This document shows positions 8,246-16,451 of a DNA stretch of 64,000 bases, one piece after another. The notes under the pieces were generated by a model, which saw only the letters and a program-made list of their open reading frames with translations, was not told the DNA's origin and ran no database searches. This stretch comes from Chloracidobacterium sp. Lineage in GTDB: Bacteria; Acidobacteriota; Blastocatellia; Pyrinomonadales; Pyrinomonadaceae. The stretch's first letter is position 1; every line of letters begins with the position of its first letter. The stretch is from assembly GCA_016706275.1 (NCBI GenBank), contig JADJJY010000002.1, positions 420,001-484,000 on the forward strand, given 5' to 3'. The translations under genes were made by a program, and so were the position numbers.

Positions 8246-9139
8246 TTAATTCACCACCGGGTCGATCATGCCGAACCACAGCAGCCCGAGGATCGCGGTG
8301 GCGACGACTAGCCGATAAACGATAAAGACGACCGTTGTATTCCTACGCAAAAACGCGAGCAGGAACCATATCGACAGATAGCCGACGATGCCCGCCACCA
8401 CAGTTCCGCCGATCAGCGGAACAAGGCTCTCTTTTGGCAGTATCTGAAAGCCCTCGCGAAGTTCGAGCAGACCACTTGCGCCGATCGCGGGGATTGATAG
8501 CAGGAACGAGAATCTCGCCGCGGTTTCGCGTTTTTCGCCGGCAAAGAGTCCGCCCATTATCGTGCTTCCCGAACGGCTGGCTCCCGGCATTAGTGCCAGT
8601 GCCTGGCAAAAACCTTGCACAATAGCGTCCGTCAGCCCCAGGTGCCGCATTTCTTTGCGTTGCGAACCTACCTTTTCTGCGACCAGCAGCAGCAGAGCGA
8701 TGGCGATCATCATTATCGCGATGAACCACAGGTTCTTGGTCGCCGGCCCCTCGATATGTTTCTTTAACAGCAGCCCCGCGACGCCGATCGGGATCGAGCC
8801 GATGATTATCAGCCACCCAAGCCACGATTCTTCGCTCAGGAATATCGGCCGGTTGCCGTCCGTGCCTGAGAAACGCATCTTGCGGCGGTTAAAAACGAGG
8901 TTCCAATGGTCCCGCACAAACGCCGTCGTGATGCCCCAGATATCGCCAAAAAAATAAATGATCACCGCCGCCAGCGTCCCCAACTGCATCACCGCCATCA
9001 CCGCCGTCGTCTTATGCGGATCGCCGCCATAAATCCCCGTCAGCCTCGCCGCAAACACCATATGCGCCGACGACGAGATCGGAATAAACTCCGTCAACCC
9101 CTGTACGATCCCGATGATGATGGCTTGTAATAGATCCAT
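8246..9139 (-). CDS. uppP: Undecaprenyl-diphosphate phosphatase UppP/BacA
   Basis: An integral membrane phosphatase of 297 residues that recycles undecaprenyl pyrophosphate for peptidoglycan and other envelope polymers. The start at 9139 gives MDLLQAIIIGIVQGLTEF, the usual UppP N-terminus; an in-frame ATG-type start 42 bp upstream adds a tail without family support. The catalytic motif region EFIPISSSAHM is at residues 17-27, and the second conserved motif LMPGASRSGST is present in the middle. Eight or so hydrophobic segments are seen. It heads the minus-strand run leading into recJ and the lpt genes, fitting an envelope theme. Confidence 0.95.
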   Translation of the reverse strand: MDLLQAIIIGIVQGLTEFIPISSSAHMVFAARLTGIYGGDPHKTTAVMAVMQLGTLAAVIIYFFGDIWGITTAFVRDHWNLVFNRRKMRFSGTDGNRPIFLSEESWLGWLIIIGSIPIGVAGLLLKKHIEGPATKNLWFIAIMMIAIALLLLVAEKVGSQRKEMRHLGLTDAIVQGFCQALALMPGASRSGSTIMGGLFAGEKRETAARFSFLLSIPAIGASGLLELREGFQILPKESLVPLIGGTVVAGIVGYLSIWFLLAFLRRNTTVVFIVYRLVVATAILGLLWFGMIDPVVN

Positions 9140-9286
9140 GTGGCGAGCCGCGAGCCGTGAATTAAAAGAAGAATCTAACACAACTGCGCATCTGTTGCGA
9201 ATTATATTGGGCGGTGTGGTGGTGGACTAGGTTTTTGGGGATCGGAGCGACGGAAAGATCGCACTGCCTGACCCCCGTGCACCATT

Positions 9287-9904
9287 TTAACTTGTTGTCC
9301 AAATCTGCTGTTTAGGGCCTTCACCGTCAACTACATCGAACTCGGCACCGCGTTCTCGAAGGATTCTCTTAAATCTCGATATGTTTCTCTTACCCCAAAC
9401 GCCTAGCCCTTCACCTCGCATCATATCAGTCGGGTCGTCAGGCGGTCGCCAAGTAGCGTAACCACCAAACATCTCAGCAAATTCATCTACGGAAATATAC
9501 TGTTCAATCCACTCACGATCACCCTTGATTACCAGCGGTACAGAACGTTGATCGCTTATCCACGTCCTTGGAAATTGAAATAATTGCTGAGAGCTGATTT
9601 GATTTTCAGCCCGTCGTCTTCGGCGGATGAAATTTCCGATAGCTTGTCCCACGAAAAGCCATTGAAAACAACCGCCAATTCCCATAAATAATAAAGCGCT
9701 GAACGGCTCAGCAATGGTGCCAAGACCGAGAAAGTCCGCGAACCCAAGCCATAAGCAGTCACCGACAAGAACAGCCTTGAAGATAATCGGCTCGTAATAG
9801 AAGTGAAAGCTGTTGCTTCCCCTTTGATACATTCCAATGCAAAACAGAATCGCGTGAGCCAGCATTACTAGCCACGCGACCTTGTTTGGATAATACTTCT
9901 TCAT
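9287..9904 (-). CDS. Unknown small membrane protein
   Basis: I do not recognise this protein. From the ATG at 9904 it has 205 residues: two to three hydrophobic segments in the first 90 residues (AWLVMLAHAILFCIGMY; AVLVGDCLWLGFADFLGLG; FSALLFMGIGGCFQWLF), then a basic stretch RRRRR and a soluble C-terminal half of about 110 residues rich in Trp, Arg and Asp. A start 39 bp upstream (9943) is possible; neither start has a clear ribosome site. It stands alone between uppP and a repeat-rich gap. No signs of a frameshift. Confidence 0.6.
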   Translation of the reverse strand: MKKYYPNKVAWLVMLAHAILFCIGMYQRGSNSFHFYYEPIIFKAVLVGDCLWLGFADFLGLGTIAEPFSALLFMGIGGCFQWLFVGQAIGNFIRRRRRAENQISSQQLFQFPRTWISDQRSVPLVIKGDREWIEQYISVDEFAEMFGGYATWRPPDDPTDMMRGEGLGVWGKRNISRFKRILRERGAEFDVVDGEGPKQQIWTTS

Positions 9905-10005
9905 TAGATTATGGCGTTGGCGGATCCTTTTTCTTTGGGGCATTCTGTACGTCGGACGCCCGCGATTGTGCGATATGTCCTCATTTTTAGGATGTTAGCA
10001 GAGAT

Positions 10006-10040
10006 AGTGAACAACGAACAGTGAATAGTGAACAACGGAC
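10006..10040. repeat. Heptamer repeats of AGTGAAC/AACGAAC type
   Basis: Five adjacent 7-mers alternate between AGTGAAC-like and AACGAAC-like sequences. The gap from 9905 to 10310 holds no convincing gene; it is occupied by this tract and the 42-bp array that follows, then about 90 bp of plain sequence before the strong ribosome site of the next gene. Confidence 0.75.
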
Positions 10041-10050
10041 GGAGGTTTCG

Positions 10051-10218
10051 GCGACCGGAGGGTTGCGGTCAGTTGGTTTTGTGCTCAGGTCAGCGACCGG
10101 AGGGTTGCGGTCAGTTGGTTTTGTGCTGCGGTCGGCGACCCGAGGACTGCGGTCAGTTGGTTTTGTGCTCAGGTCAGCGACCGGAGGGTTGCGGTCAGTT
10201 AGTTTTGGGCTGGGACGG
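10051..10218. repeat. Four tandem copies of a 42-bp unit
   Basis: Four consecutive 42-bp units begin at 10051, 10093, 10135 and 10177; each starts GCGACC and contains GCGGTCAGTTGGTTTT. Forty-two is six heptamers, and also fourteen codons, so the tract stays open and would read as repeats of SATGGLRSVGFVLR in one frame. That reading runs into the body of the next, well supported gene in another frame, so I take the array as non-coding. Confidence 0.85.
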
Positions 10219-10310
10219 GCTTGCGCCGCACAAAGAACGCTTGATTTTGGGTTAAGTCGGCATTATTATGTGTTCGTTCGAATTTCACACACAACAGGAG
10301 GAAAGATCAG

Positions 10311-11006
10311 ATGGCTGACTGGTATGCAAAGAGTATGGACGGATTGCTCACGTGGTGGGCAAATTTTATTGTACGGAGACCGGACTTTGAATCTAAATAT
10401 GCGATTCTCCACAGCAAATCGAGCGAACTTAATGCGGCTGGCGCGTGGATCGCATACTGGGTCGCACAACGAAACTCGTTTACCGACGCGAGCCAGCAAT
10501 TTACCGCGTATTTCAATACCATCGCGGGAAACGATCCGAGCGCGGAACCACCAAAAGAATTTGATTGGGCTCTTTCCGGCGCACCGCCTGCCCAACCTTC
10601 GCCGGGAATTGAATCCCTTATCCGTGACGTTCGCCGCGAGGTCGTCGGGCTGACGAACTATGCCAAAGCCGACGGTGAGGCGCTTGGGTTTGAATCGACA
10701 TCTTCGGATGCTCTAAACCCGCTCACGCTCAAACCGACGATTCAGGCTTTTGGAGCGGCGTCTAACCATCATTTCTCGCTCGTCGTTTCAGGACGCGAGG
10801 GCGTGACGATGTGGGATGTCTATATCCTCAGAAAAGACGGCGAATGGACAAAGGTCGAAACCTGTAGCGGTAAATCCGCCGACATATCTGTCTCACTAAC
10901 AGAACCCGGCAGTGCCGAACAGATACAGGTTCGCGTTCAACTCCGCAAAAACAACGCCGACATCGGCGAAGTATCCGACCCCGTCTACGTGACGCTAAAT
11001 CCGTAA
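10311..11006 (+). CDS. Unknown soluble protein with a possible C-terminal beta domain
   Basis: A 231-residue protein that I cannot assign. The ATG at 10311 has an excellent ribosome site (AGGAGG, 10 bases upstream), so it is a real gene. There is no signal peptide. Residues 1-75 are helical and Trp-rich (WYAKSMDGLLTWWANF). The C-terminal 90 residues (about 140-231) look like an Ig/FN3-type beta sandwich, with VTMWDVYILRKDGEW and QIQVRVQLRKN. It is a single-gene unit ended by the hairpin terminator at 11030. Confidence 0.75.
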   Translation: MADWYAKSMDGLLTWWANFIVRRPDFESKYAILHSKSSELNAAGAWIAYWVAQRNSFTDASQQFTAYFNTIAGNDPSAEPPKEFDWALSGAPPAQPSPGIESLIRDVRREVVGLTNYAKADGEALGFESTSSDALNPLTLKPTIQAFGAASNHHFSLVVSGREGVTMWDVYILRKDGEWTKVETCSGKSADISVSLTEPGSAEQIQVRVQLRKNNADIGEVSDPVYVTLNP

Positions 11007-11029
11007 GCAGTTGTCAGGAGTCAGAAAGA

Positions 11030-11065
11030 AAAGGCCGCGAACATCACGCTCGCGGCTTTTTGTTT
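11030..11065. terminator. Bidirectional rho-independent terminator
   Basis: A 7-bp GC stem (GCCGCGA at 11034-11040 paired with TCGCGGC at 11050-11056) is followed by T5 on the plus strand and preceded by an A-rich tract that gives a T-rich tail on the minus strand. It separates the convergent 10311 gene and the SDR gene. Confidence 0.85.
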
Positions 11066-11066
11066 G

Positions 11067-11837
11067 TTATTCCCGAAACCTCGCTTTGCCCGCGGTCTTG
11101 TCGTAGAGCCAGGCGGGCATTATTTTTGCTAGTTTGACGACCCAGGCGAGTTGCCAGGGGAAGGCGGCGAATTTCTTTTTGTTTTCGATGGCCCGTACGA
11201 AATGCGGGATGGCGTCGTCGAGTTCCATGATGAACGGCATTTTGTTTGAGCGGCCCGAGGTGAGCGGTGTTTTGATAAAGCCCGGATGAATGATCGTGAC
11301 GTCGATGTTGTGACGGTAATGATCGAGCCGGACGCTTTCGAAAAACGCGGTCATCGCGGCTTTGCTGGCCGAATACGCGGCGGATTTTGGCAGCCCGCGA
11401 AAACCCGCAAGGCTTGAGATCGCAACAAGCTGGCCGGAACCGTGTTCGATCATGTCGCCGATCACCGCGTGGATCGAATTTACCGCCCCAAGCAGATTGA
11501 TGTCGATGAGCCGTTTGACCGAAGCCGGATCATACGCACGCGTAAGCTTATCGTTCCCGCCCATCCCCGCGTTCGCGATCATAATGTCGATATGCCCAAA
11601 CTCATCGCGGAATGTTTGAGCGGCGTTTGCGAGAGCGTCCGCGTCGGTCACGTCGACGCTAAATGCCCGCGCAGTCCCGCCCAAAGCTTCGCACCGTGCC
11701 GCGAGATCATCCAGCAACTCCTGCCGCCGCGCCAACAACCCAAGCACCGCACCTTTCTTCGCCAAAGCCAACGCAATCCCCTCTCCGATCCCCGTCGAAG
11801 CTCCGGTGAGGAATACTCTTTTATCTTTCCAGTTCAT
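11067..11837 (-). CDS. Short-chain dehydrogenase/reductase
   Basis: A classical SDR of 256 residues, expected to use NAD(P)H on an unknown carbonyl or alcohol. It shows the cofactor motif TGASTGIG at residues 11-18, NAG at 89-91, the catalytic Ser in ISSLAG (about 141-142) and YSASK at 155-159. The LLARRQELL stretch after beta-2 suggests NADP preference (Arg after the second strand). The C-terminal tail (FPWQLAWVVKLAKIMPAWLY) resembles the membrane-associating tail of SDRs acting on lipids, but the substrate cannot be named. It lies downstream of a PLP decarboxylase with an inverted repeat between them. Confidence 0.92.
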   Translation of the reverse strand: MNWKDKRVFLTGASTGIGEGIALALAKKGAVLGLLARRQELLDDLAARCEALGGTARAFSVDVTDADALANAAQTFRDEFGHIDIMIANAGMGGNDKLTRAYDPASVKRLIDINLLGAVNSIHAVIGDMIEHGSGQLVAISSLAGFRGLPKSAAYSASKAAMTAFFESVRLDHYRHNIDVTIIHPGFIKTPLTSGRSNKMPFIMELDDAIPHFVRAIENKKKFAAFPWQLAWVVKLAKIMPAWLYDKTAGKARFRE

Positions 11838-11866
11838 ATGATCAGTGATAGTGTCCGAAATCCTGG

Positions 11867-11946
11867 GTGTCAGTAGCCCGCACGTAAGTAAGGGCCACGT
11901 TATTCATTATCAACCTTGCCCTTACTCACGTGCGGGCTACCGACAC
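11867..11946. repeat. 29-bp-arm inverted repeat (REP/MITE-like)
   Basis: Two 29-base arms, 11867-11895 and 11918-11946, are complementary at 27 of 29 positions, with a 22-base spacer. The core of each arm contains GTAGCCCGCACGT. The right arm lies inside the 3' end of the decarboxylase gene and supplies its last codons (VSVART) and its stop. On the minus strand it sits between the decarboxylase and the SDR gene and may act as a transcript-stabilising or terminating hairpin. Confidence 0.85.
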
Positions 11947-13362
11947 GAAATCCTTTAGCACTTCCAATAATGTATCGACCGTGCTCAGATGCGTTCGAAA
12001 TGCGAGACACGCGAATCGCAGCGTGAACTCGCCATTGAGCATCGTCGATGAGATAAATATGCGGCCATCGGCGACGACCGCTTCCATCAACTGTTTATTA
12101 AATGTATTAGCATCGCCCGTTTTCGGCAACCAGCGATAGGTCACGACCGAGAGTTCCGGTTCGATCTTACTCTCGAAACCAAGTTTCTTTACCTCGGCGT
12201 GGAAATATTTCGCGAGCAACAGCTTTTCTTCAAGACATGCCCGAAACGGAGCGACGCCGTGGAGCTTTAACGGTAGCCAGAGCCGCATTCCGCGAAAATG
12301 TTTGGTCAGCTCGGGCGACAGTTCCGCCGGCGAAGGCTCGTCCGCCGAGCTCGCCGCGTCCTGCATATAGTTGGCGGTGTAATAGTGCGAAGCGTTCAGG
12401 GCCGCCGCGTCTTTGACCAAAACGACGCCGAGGCCGTAAGGGAGAAACAGCCCTTTGTGCGGGTCGATGACGAGCGAATCTGAGGTCTCAATTCCCCTTA
12501 ACTTTTCTTTTCCTTCGTCAGTCAAAACAAAGAAACCGCCATACGCTGCGTCGATGTGATACCACAGTCCATTTTCGTGTGCGATGTCGCCTATCTCCGT
12601 CAGCGGATCTATCGCTCCGACATCGGTCGTCCCGGCAGATGCGACGACTAGAAACGGATTAAGGCCGTCTGCTTTGTCGGCAGCAACTTGCTTAGCAAAT
12701 TCTGACGGGATGATGCGGTATTTTTCATCGACCGGCAGATGCCTGACGATACACTCGCCAAGCCCGGCGATGCGGATGGCTTTGTCGACCGAATGATGTG
12801 CCTGTTCGGACAGATAGATCACCGAGCGGGTGATGCGGTCAGCCTTGATCTGTTTGGCATCGCGGGCAGTGACGATGGCGATAAGATTGGCGATGCTGCC
12901 GCCCGATGTCAGATTGCCGACCGCTGTCGCGGGATAGCCGACAACTTCGCTCATCCAACGGATGAGCATATTCTCCATCCGCACAGCACCCGGACTTGCG
13001 TAAAAAACGCCCGCGTATCGGTTAAAAACATCGGCCAGATAATCGCCTAACGCCGAATAATAGATGCCGCCGCCGGGAATATAGGCAAGGTGTCCGCCCG
13101 ACGCGGGATTCAAGCCGGGCGTATCGACGTTGTCACGGACAAGAGAGATCGCCTCATCAATGCCGATCCCTGTTTCCGCGATCGAGGAATCTAGGAGCCC
13201 AACGCCTTTGTCGTCGGAGACATTGTAGGCGTTTAGCGATTCGATGTTGTCGAGAAAATCTTCGGAATAGGCGAGGACGCCAGAACGGGCGACTTCCCTC
13301 TCGGCAGAGTCGGGTTCGAGCAGACGTGATGATCTTTCGAGTTCAAGTAGACGCTCTCTCAT
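11926..13362 (-). CDS. Group II pyridoxal-phosphate decarboxylase (aromatic/amino-acid type)
   Basis: A 478-residue PLP enzyme of the aromatic-L-amino-acid/glutamate decarboxylase group. The fold signature is clear: NLTSGGSIAN (150-159), the His pair at 189-190 that stacks on PLP, HIDAAYGGF (269-277) with the PLP-binding Asp271, and the Schiff-base lysine in DPHKGL (Lys303). The substrate cannot be decided from sequence; aromatic amino acids fit the LAYIPGGGIY region. The last six residues come from an inverted-repeat element, so the native C-terminus may have been altered. It stands upstream of the SDR gene on the same strand. Confidence 0.92.
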   Translation of the reverse strand: MRERLLELERSSRLLEPDSAEREVARSGVLAYSEDFLDNIESLNAYNVSDDKGVGLLDSSIAETGIGIDEAISLVRDNVDTPGLNPASGGHLAYIPGGGIYYSALGDYLADVFNRYAGVFYASPGAVRMENMLIRWMSEVVGYPATAVGNLTSGGSIANLIAIVTARDAKQIKADRITRSVIYLSEQAHHSVDKAIRIAGLGECIVRHLPVDEKYRIIPSEFAKQVAADKADGLNPFLVVASAGTTDVGAIDPLTEIGDIAHENGLWYHIDAAYGGFFVLTDEGKEKLRGIETSDSLVIDPHKGLFLPYGLGVVLVKDAAALNASHYYTANYMQDAASSADEPSPAELSPELTKHFRGMRLWLPLKLHGVAPFRACLEEKLLLAKYFHAEVKKLGFESKIEPELSVVTYRWLPKTGDANTFNKQLMEAVVADGRIFISSTMLNGEFTLRFACLAFRTHLSTVDTLLEVLKDFVSVART

Positions 13363-13456
13363 TTAGACTTCAACAATAGTGGTTAAATAACGATTTCCCG
13401 TTCATCTCTTTCTGCACGGCCAATCCCACTTGGAGAGCCTTGTTTAACTTTGAATA

Positions 13457-13834
13457 TCACCGGCATTTCCATGAATAGATGGGACAGAGGGCAATGATAA
13501 CTACCGCCGCCGCTGCTCCGGCACCGATACCTATCCAACCGGCAGTTGTTATCCGTCGGTGTTTCTGAATCTTGTCTACGTCAGAAAAGGCGAAAGTTTT
13601 CGTTTGATTAGTTTTATCCTCGACAAAACTAAACGAATCCTGCTCGACCGATGTTATGAGGCCTTTCCACTTACTTCCGATCTTTGTTATTACTTCGGCT
13701 TTGGTTTTGCTATCCGCAAGCTTGGTTGCGTCTTGCCGTGCCTTTTCGACGCGAGCGTCCGGGACGGACTGCGCCTGAACGGCCGGTAAAGCTATCAAGA
13801 TGAACGCTAATAAGAAAACGAGAATACGCGTCAT
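13457..13834 (-). CDS. Unknown small secreted or membrane-anchored protein
   Basis: A 125-residue protein with a clear signal peptide (MTRILVFLLAFILIALPAVQA, cleavage after about residue 21), a short charged domain (KGLITSVEQDSFSFVED, which reads like the RNA/pilus-independent 'SV..D.F.F.D' beta strand seen in small DUF proteins) and a C-terminal hydrophobic helix (WIGIGAGAAAAVVIIALC). The ribosome site AAGGAG, 9 bases before the ATG, supports the start. It lies between the decarboxylase and the RNase J gene. No function is proposed. Confidence 0.7.
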   Translation of the reverse strand: MTRILVFLLAFILIALPAVQAQSVPDARVEKARQDATKLADSKTKAEVITKIGSKWKGLITSVEQDSFSFVEDKTNQTKTFAFSDVDKIQKHRRITTAGWIGIGAGAAAAVVIIALCPIYSWKCR

Positions 13835-13879
13835 GGGACTTTGCTCCTTGTAGTAATTTGTTTGTATTTTCCCCGGGTG

Positions 13880-15541
13880 TCACACTTCAACAATGGTGGT
13901 GACGATCACGGGCTTTGAGCTGATCTCTTTTTGCACAAACCGCTTTAGGTGAATGCGTAGATTTTCTTTGAACAGCTTACGGTCGGCGATGTGTTCGGGT
14001 TTCATGTCGGCGATCGCTTTTGTTATTGACTTGCGAGTATCCGCGAGGAAGCCATTTAATGGATCGATGCCGGCAACGCCTTCGAACGTTACTTGCGGCT
14101 CACCGTTTAGCTGATTTGTATTTTTCTCCATCGCTACAACCAGAGAGATCGCTCCGCCGTAGGCGAGTTTTTTGCGTTCGCGGACGACGTCGTATTCGAT
14201 CTCTTCCATCGATTCTTCGTCAATGAAAGTTTTGTGCATCTCGTGTTTGGCGACGACCTTTGCGGCGTATTGATCTAGTTCGAGCACATTACCGTTTTCG
14301 ATCAGGATGATGTCCTCGTCGTTGTAGCTGCCGACGTGGTTTTTGATGAACTCTTTTTGGCGAAACAACATCCGGTATTCGCCGTGGATCGGGATGACGA
14401 ATTTGGGCTTTGACGTCTCGACCATGATCTTTATATCGCCCTGCGAAGCGTGGCCCGAAACGTGTACGAGACGGCGTTTTTCTTCGATAATGTTTGCACC
14501 GCGTTTGTAAAGATGGCCGATCAGACGGCTGATGTTCTTTTCGTTGCCGGGGATGATGCGGGCCGAGAGGATGACCGTGTCTCCGGGCTCGATCTCCAAC
14601 CCTTTGTAGGTCGAGGTCGCAAGATTCCACAACGCCGCACGCATTTCGCCCTGCGAACCGGTCACAAGATAACAGACCTCGTCGTCATCAAGCGCCCGCG
14701 AACCGCCAAGATCGACAAGCGTGCCGTGTGGAATCTTCAACAAACCCTGCTCTTCGGCGATCTCGACGTTTTTCTGCATCGAGCGTCCGCAAACGCAAAC
14801 GCGGCGGCCAAACTGATGGGCAATATCGAAAACGATCTGCAGCCGATGAAGCGAAGATGAGAATGTCGAGACGAACATCCGGCCTTCGGTTTGCTCAAAG
14901 ATCTCTTCAAACGCCGGGATCACCGCCATCTCTGACGGCGTCCGTCCGGGAACGGTCGCGTTTGTCGAATCACACAGCAAAGCAAGCACGCCTTCATCGC
15001 CAATGCGGCCGAGGGTTTTTAGATCGTAAGGCTTACCTATCACGGGCGTGTCGTCGATCTTGTAATCGCCGGTGTGGATGATCGTGCCAACGGGCGTGTG
15101 GATCGCCAGCGAAAAACATTCGACCAGCGAATGCGACGCGTGGATAAACTCGATCTTAAAACTCCCTATTTCAATGATGTCGTTTGCCTCGACACGGTGG
15201 AGCAACACGTCATCGAGCATGTTAAATTCGCCAAGACGTTTTTCCGTAAGAGCGAGCGTGAATCGCGACGAATAGACCGGCAGATTAAATTTTTTGAGGA
15301 TGTAAGCGAGAGCACCGATGTGGTCTTCGTGGCCGTGGGTCAGAATTATTGCGGTCAGATCGTCGCGGTATTCTTCGAGAAAGTCGAAATTAGGGATCGA
15401 GATATCGACACCATACGGCGTTTCCTCAGGAAACCCCATCCCCGCGTCGATGATGATCATCTCATCGGCCCAGCGGATGCCCATGCAGTTCATCCCAAAT
15501 TCGCCGATCCCGCCAAGCGGTATTATTTCAACTTTGCTCAA
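13880..15541 (-). CDS. rnj: Ribonuclease J
   Basis: A 553-residue metallo-beta-lactamase/beta-CASP nuclease with 5' exonuclease and endonuclease activity on RNA in known members. The zinc motif HGHEDH lies at residues 69-74, and THGHEDHIGALAYI is typical of RNase J. CDSTNA, GSQGE and the VSGHASQGD motif of the beta-CASP/MBL end are present, followed by the C-terminal domain (EHIADRKLFKENLRIHLKRF). It starts with TTG at 15541, behind GAGGT at a suitable distance. Presence of RNase J with RapZ in one genome suggests mixed RNA-decay machinery; that is context only. Confidence 0.95.
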   Translation of the reverse strand: MSKVEIIPLGGIGEFGMNCMGIRWADEMIIIDAGMGFPEETPYGVDISIPNFDFLEEYRDDLTAIILTHGHEDHIGALAYILKKFNLPVYSSRFTLALTEKRLGEFNMLDDVLLHRVEANDIIEIGSFKIEFIHASHSLVECFSLAIHTPVGTIIHTGDYKIDDTPVIGKPYDLKTLGRIGDEGVLALLCDSTNATVPGRTPSEMAVIPAFEEIFEQTEGRMFVSTFSSSLHRLQIVFDIAHQFGRRVCVCGRSMQKNVEIAEEQGLLKIPHGTLVDLGGSRALDDDEVCYLVTGSQGEMRAALWNLATSTYKGLEIEPGDTVILSARIIPGNEKNISRLIGHLYKRGANIIEEKRRLVHVSGHASQGDIKIMVETSKPKFVIPIHGEYRMLFRQKEFIKNHVGSYNDEDIILIENGNVLELDQYAAKVVAKHEMHKTFIDEESMEEIEYDVVRERKKLAYGGAISLVVAMEKNTNQLNGEPQVTFEGVAGIDPLNGFLADTRKSITKAIADMKPEHIADRKLFKENLRIHLKRFVQKEISSKPVIVTTIVEV

Positions 15542-15610
15542 TATTTACCTCACTTCGAATTGTGAAGTATAACATAATCGCCCGAAAGCCATTTCGACGA
15601 AGAGCACGCT

Positions 15611-15671
15611 GAGGACGCAGAGTAAAAAGATCTAAGTGTATTCATCCTCTGCGTTCCTTCGATCTCTGCGT
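15611..15671. repeat. CTCTGCGT-type inverted repeat
   Basis: GAGGACGCAGAG at 15611-15622 is followed by an inverted near-copy at 15646-15655 (CCTCTGCGTT) and another at 15664-15671. It occupies the gap between the divergent rnj and 15752 genes. It looks like a dispersed intergenic repeat rather than an operator; no promoter boxes could be fixed with confidence. Confidence 0.55.
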
Positions 15672-15751
15672 TTAAAGTTTTTTGAAATTATTGAAACCGT
15701 TCCCGATTCCCAAGCGTCTTTCACCTGACAGCAAATTTTGAGGTCGAAAGT

Positions 15752-16435
15752 ATGAACAAGCAGTTTTCAGACGAACAACTAGATCAGATGATGCGGACGA
15801 TGATGTCGGACGCCTCGCTCGACGATGCTGCGGTCAATGAGATCGCCGATTCGCCGACGATGTGGTGGGCGGTTCAACGTCAGATCGCGGAGCAAAAAGC
15901 GACGGCAGTTTCACCATGGCCTCCGGTAAGTATTCTTCGACGGTTACTGATGATCTGCGTTCCGGCGATAGTCGCGGTTGCGTTGATCATTTCATTGTTT
16001 GTGTTTCGATCGGGCGATTTGCCCAAAGCATCTGATGTCGCGGCTGTTCCGACTAATGTTGAGACGCCATTACCTCAGACCAAAGTTCAAAACACGGATG
16101 TTCCGCAGACAGTTGAAGCGGATTTAAAAGAATCACTGCGAAAGAGATCTCAGACCGTTGCAGCAAGTCTCAAGGCTTCGCCAAAACAGTTAAAGAAACA
16201 GTTCGTTCCGACCCAAGCCGTGACGAAAGAAAAGACCGAGATCAAAACAGAATTTATAGCACTTTCGTACGCACGTAACCCTGACAGCGGACAGATCGTC
16301 CGGGTCAAGGTTCCTAGTTCGATGATGGTGACGCTTGGCCTCGTGGCGAGTGTCGAAAAGCCGTCAAATCTTGTCGATGCAGAGGTTGTCGTCGGTGACG
16401 ACGGACTGACGCGGGCAATACGTTTTATTCGTTAG
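15752..16435 (+). CDS. Single-pass membrane protein, possibly an anti-sigma-like regulator
   Basis: A 227-residue protein with a cytoplasmic N-terminus of about 65 residues (acidic, WW motif near 34), one membrane helix (LLMICVPAIVAVALIISLFVF, residues about 70-90) and an outside domain of about 135 residues that ends in a conserved-looking strand region (IVRVKVPSSMMVTLGL). That topology, and the ECF sigma factor two genes downstream, fit an anti-sigma factor, but no zinc-binding ASD motif (HxxxCxxC) is present, so this is only a suggestion. The ATG has GAGG upstream. The next gene begins 16 bp after the stop. Confidence 0.65.
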   Translation: MNKQFSDEQLDQMMRTMMSDASLDDAAVNEIADSPTMWWAVQRQIAEQKATAVSPWPPVSILRRLLMICVPAIVAVALIISLFVFRSGDLPKASDVAAVPTNVETPLPQTKVQNTDVPQTVEADLKESLRKRSQTVAASLKASPKQLKKQFVPTQAVTKEKTEIKTEFIALSYARNPDSGQIVRVKVPSSMMVTLGLVASVEKPSNLVDAEVVVGDDGLTRAIRFIR

Positions 16436-16451
16436 TTTTCAGGAGTTAGTA

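Noticed and set aside
9140..9181. Extended N-terminus of UppP
   Set aside because: The added 14 residues have no family support and the ATG at 9139 gives the usual UppP start.
10021..10653. A 210-codon open frame starting in the 42-bp array
   Set aside because: The repeat keeps it open because 42 is a multiple of three; it lacks a ribosome site and overlaps, in another frame, the well supported gene at 10311.
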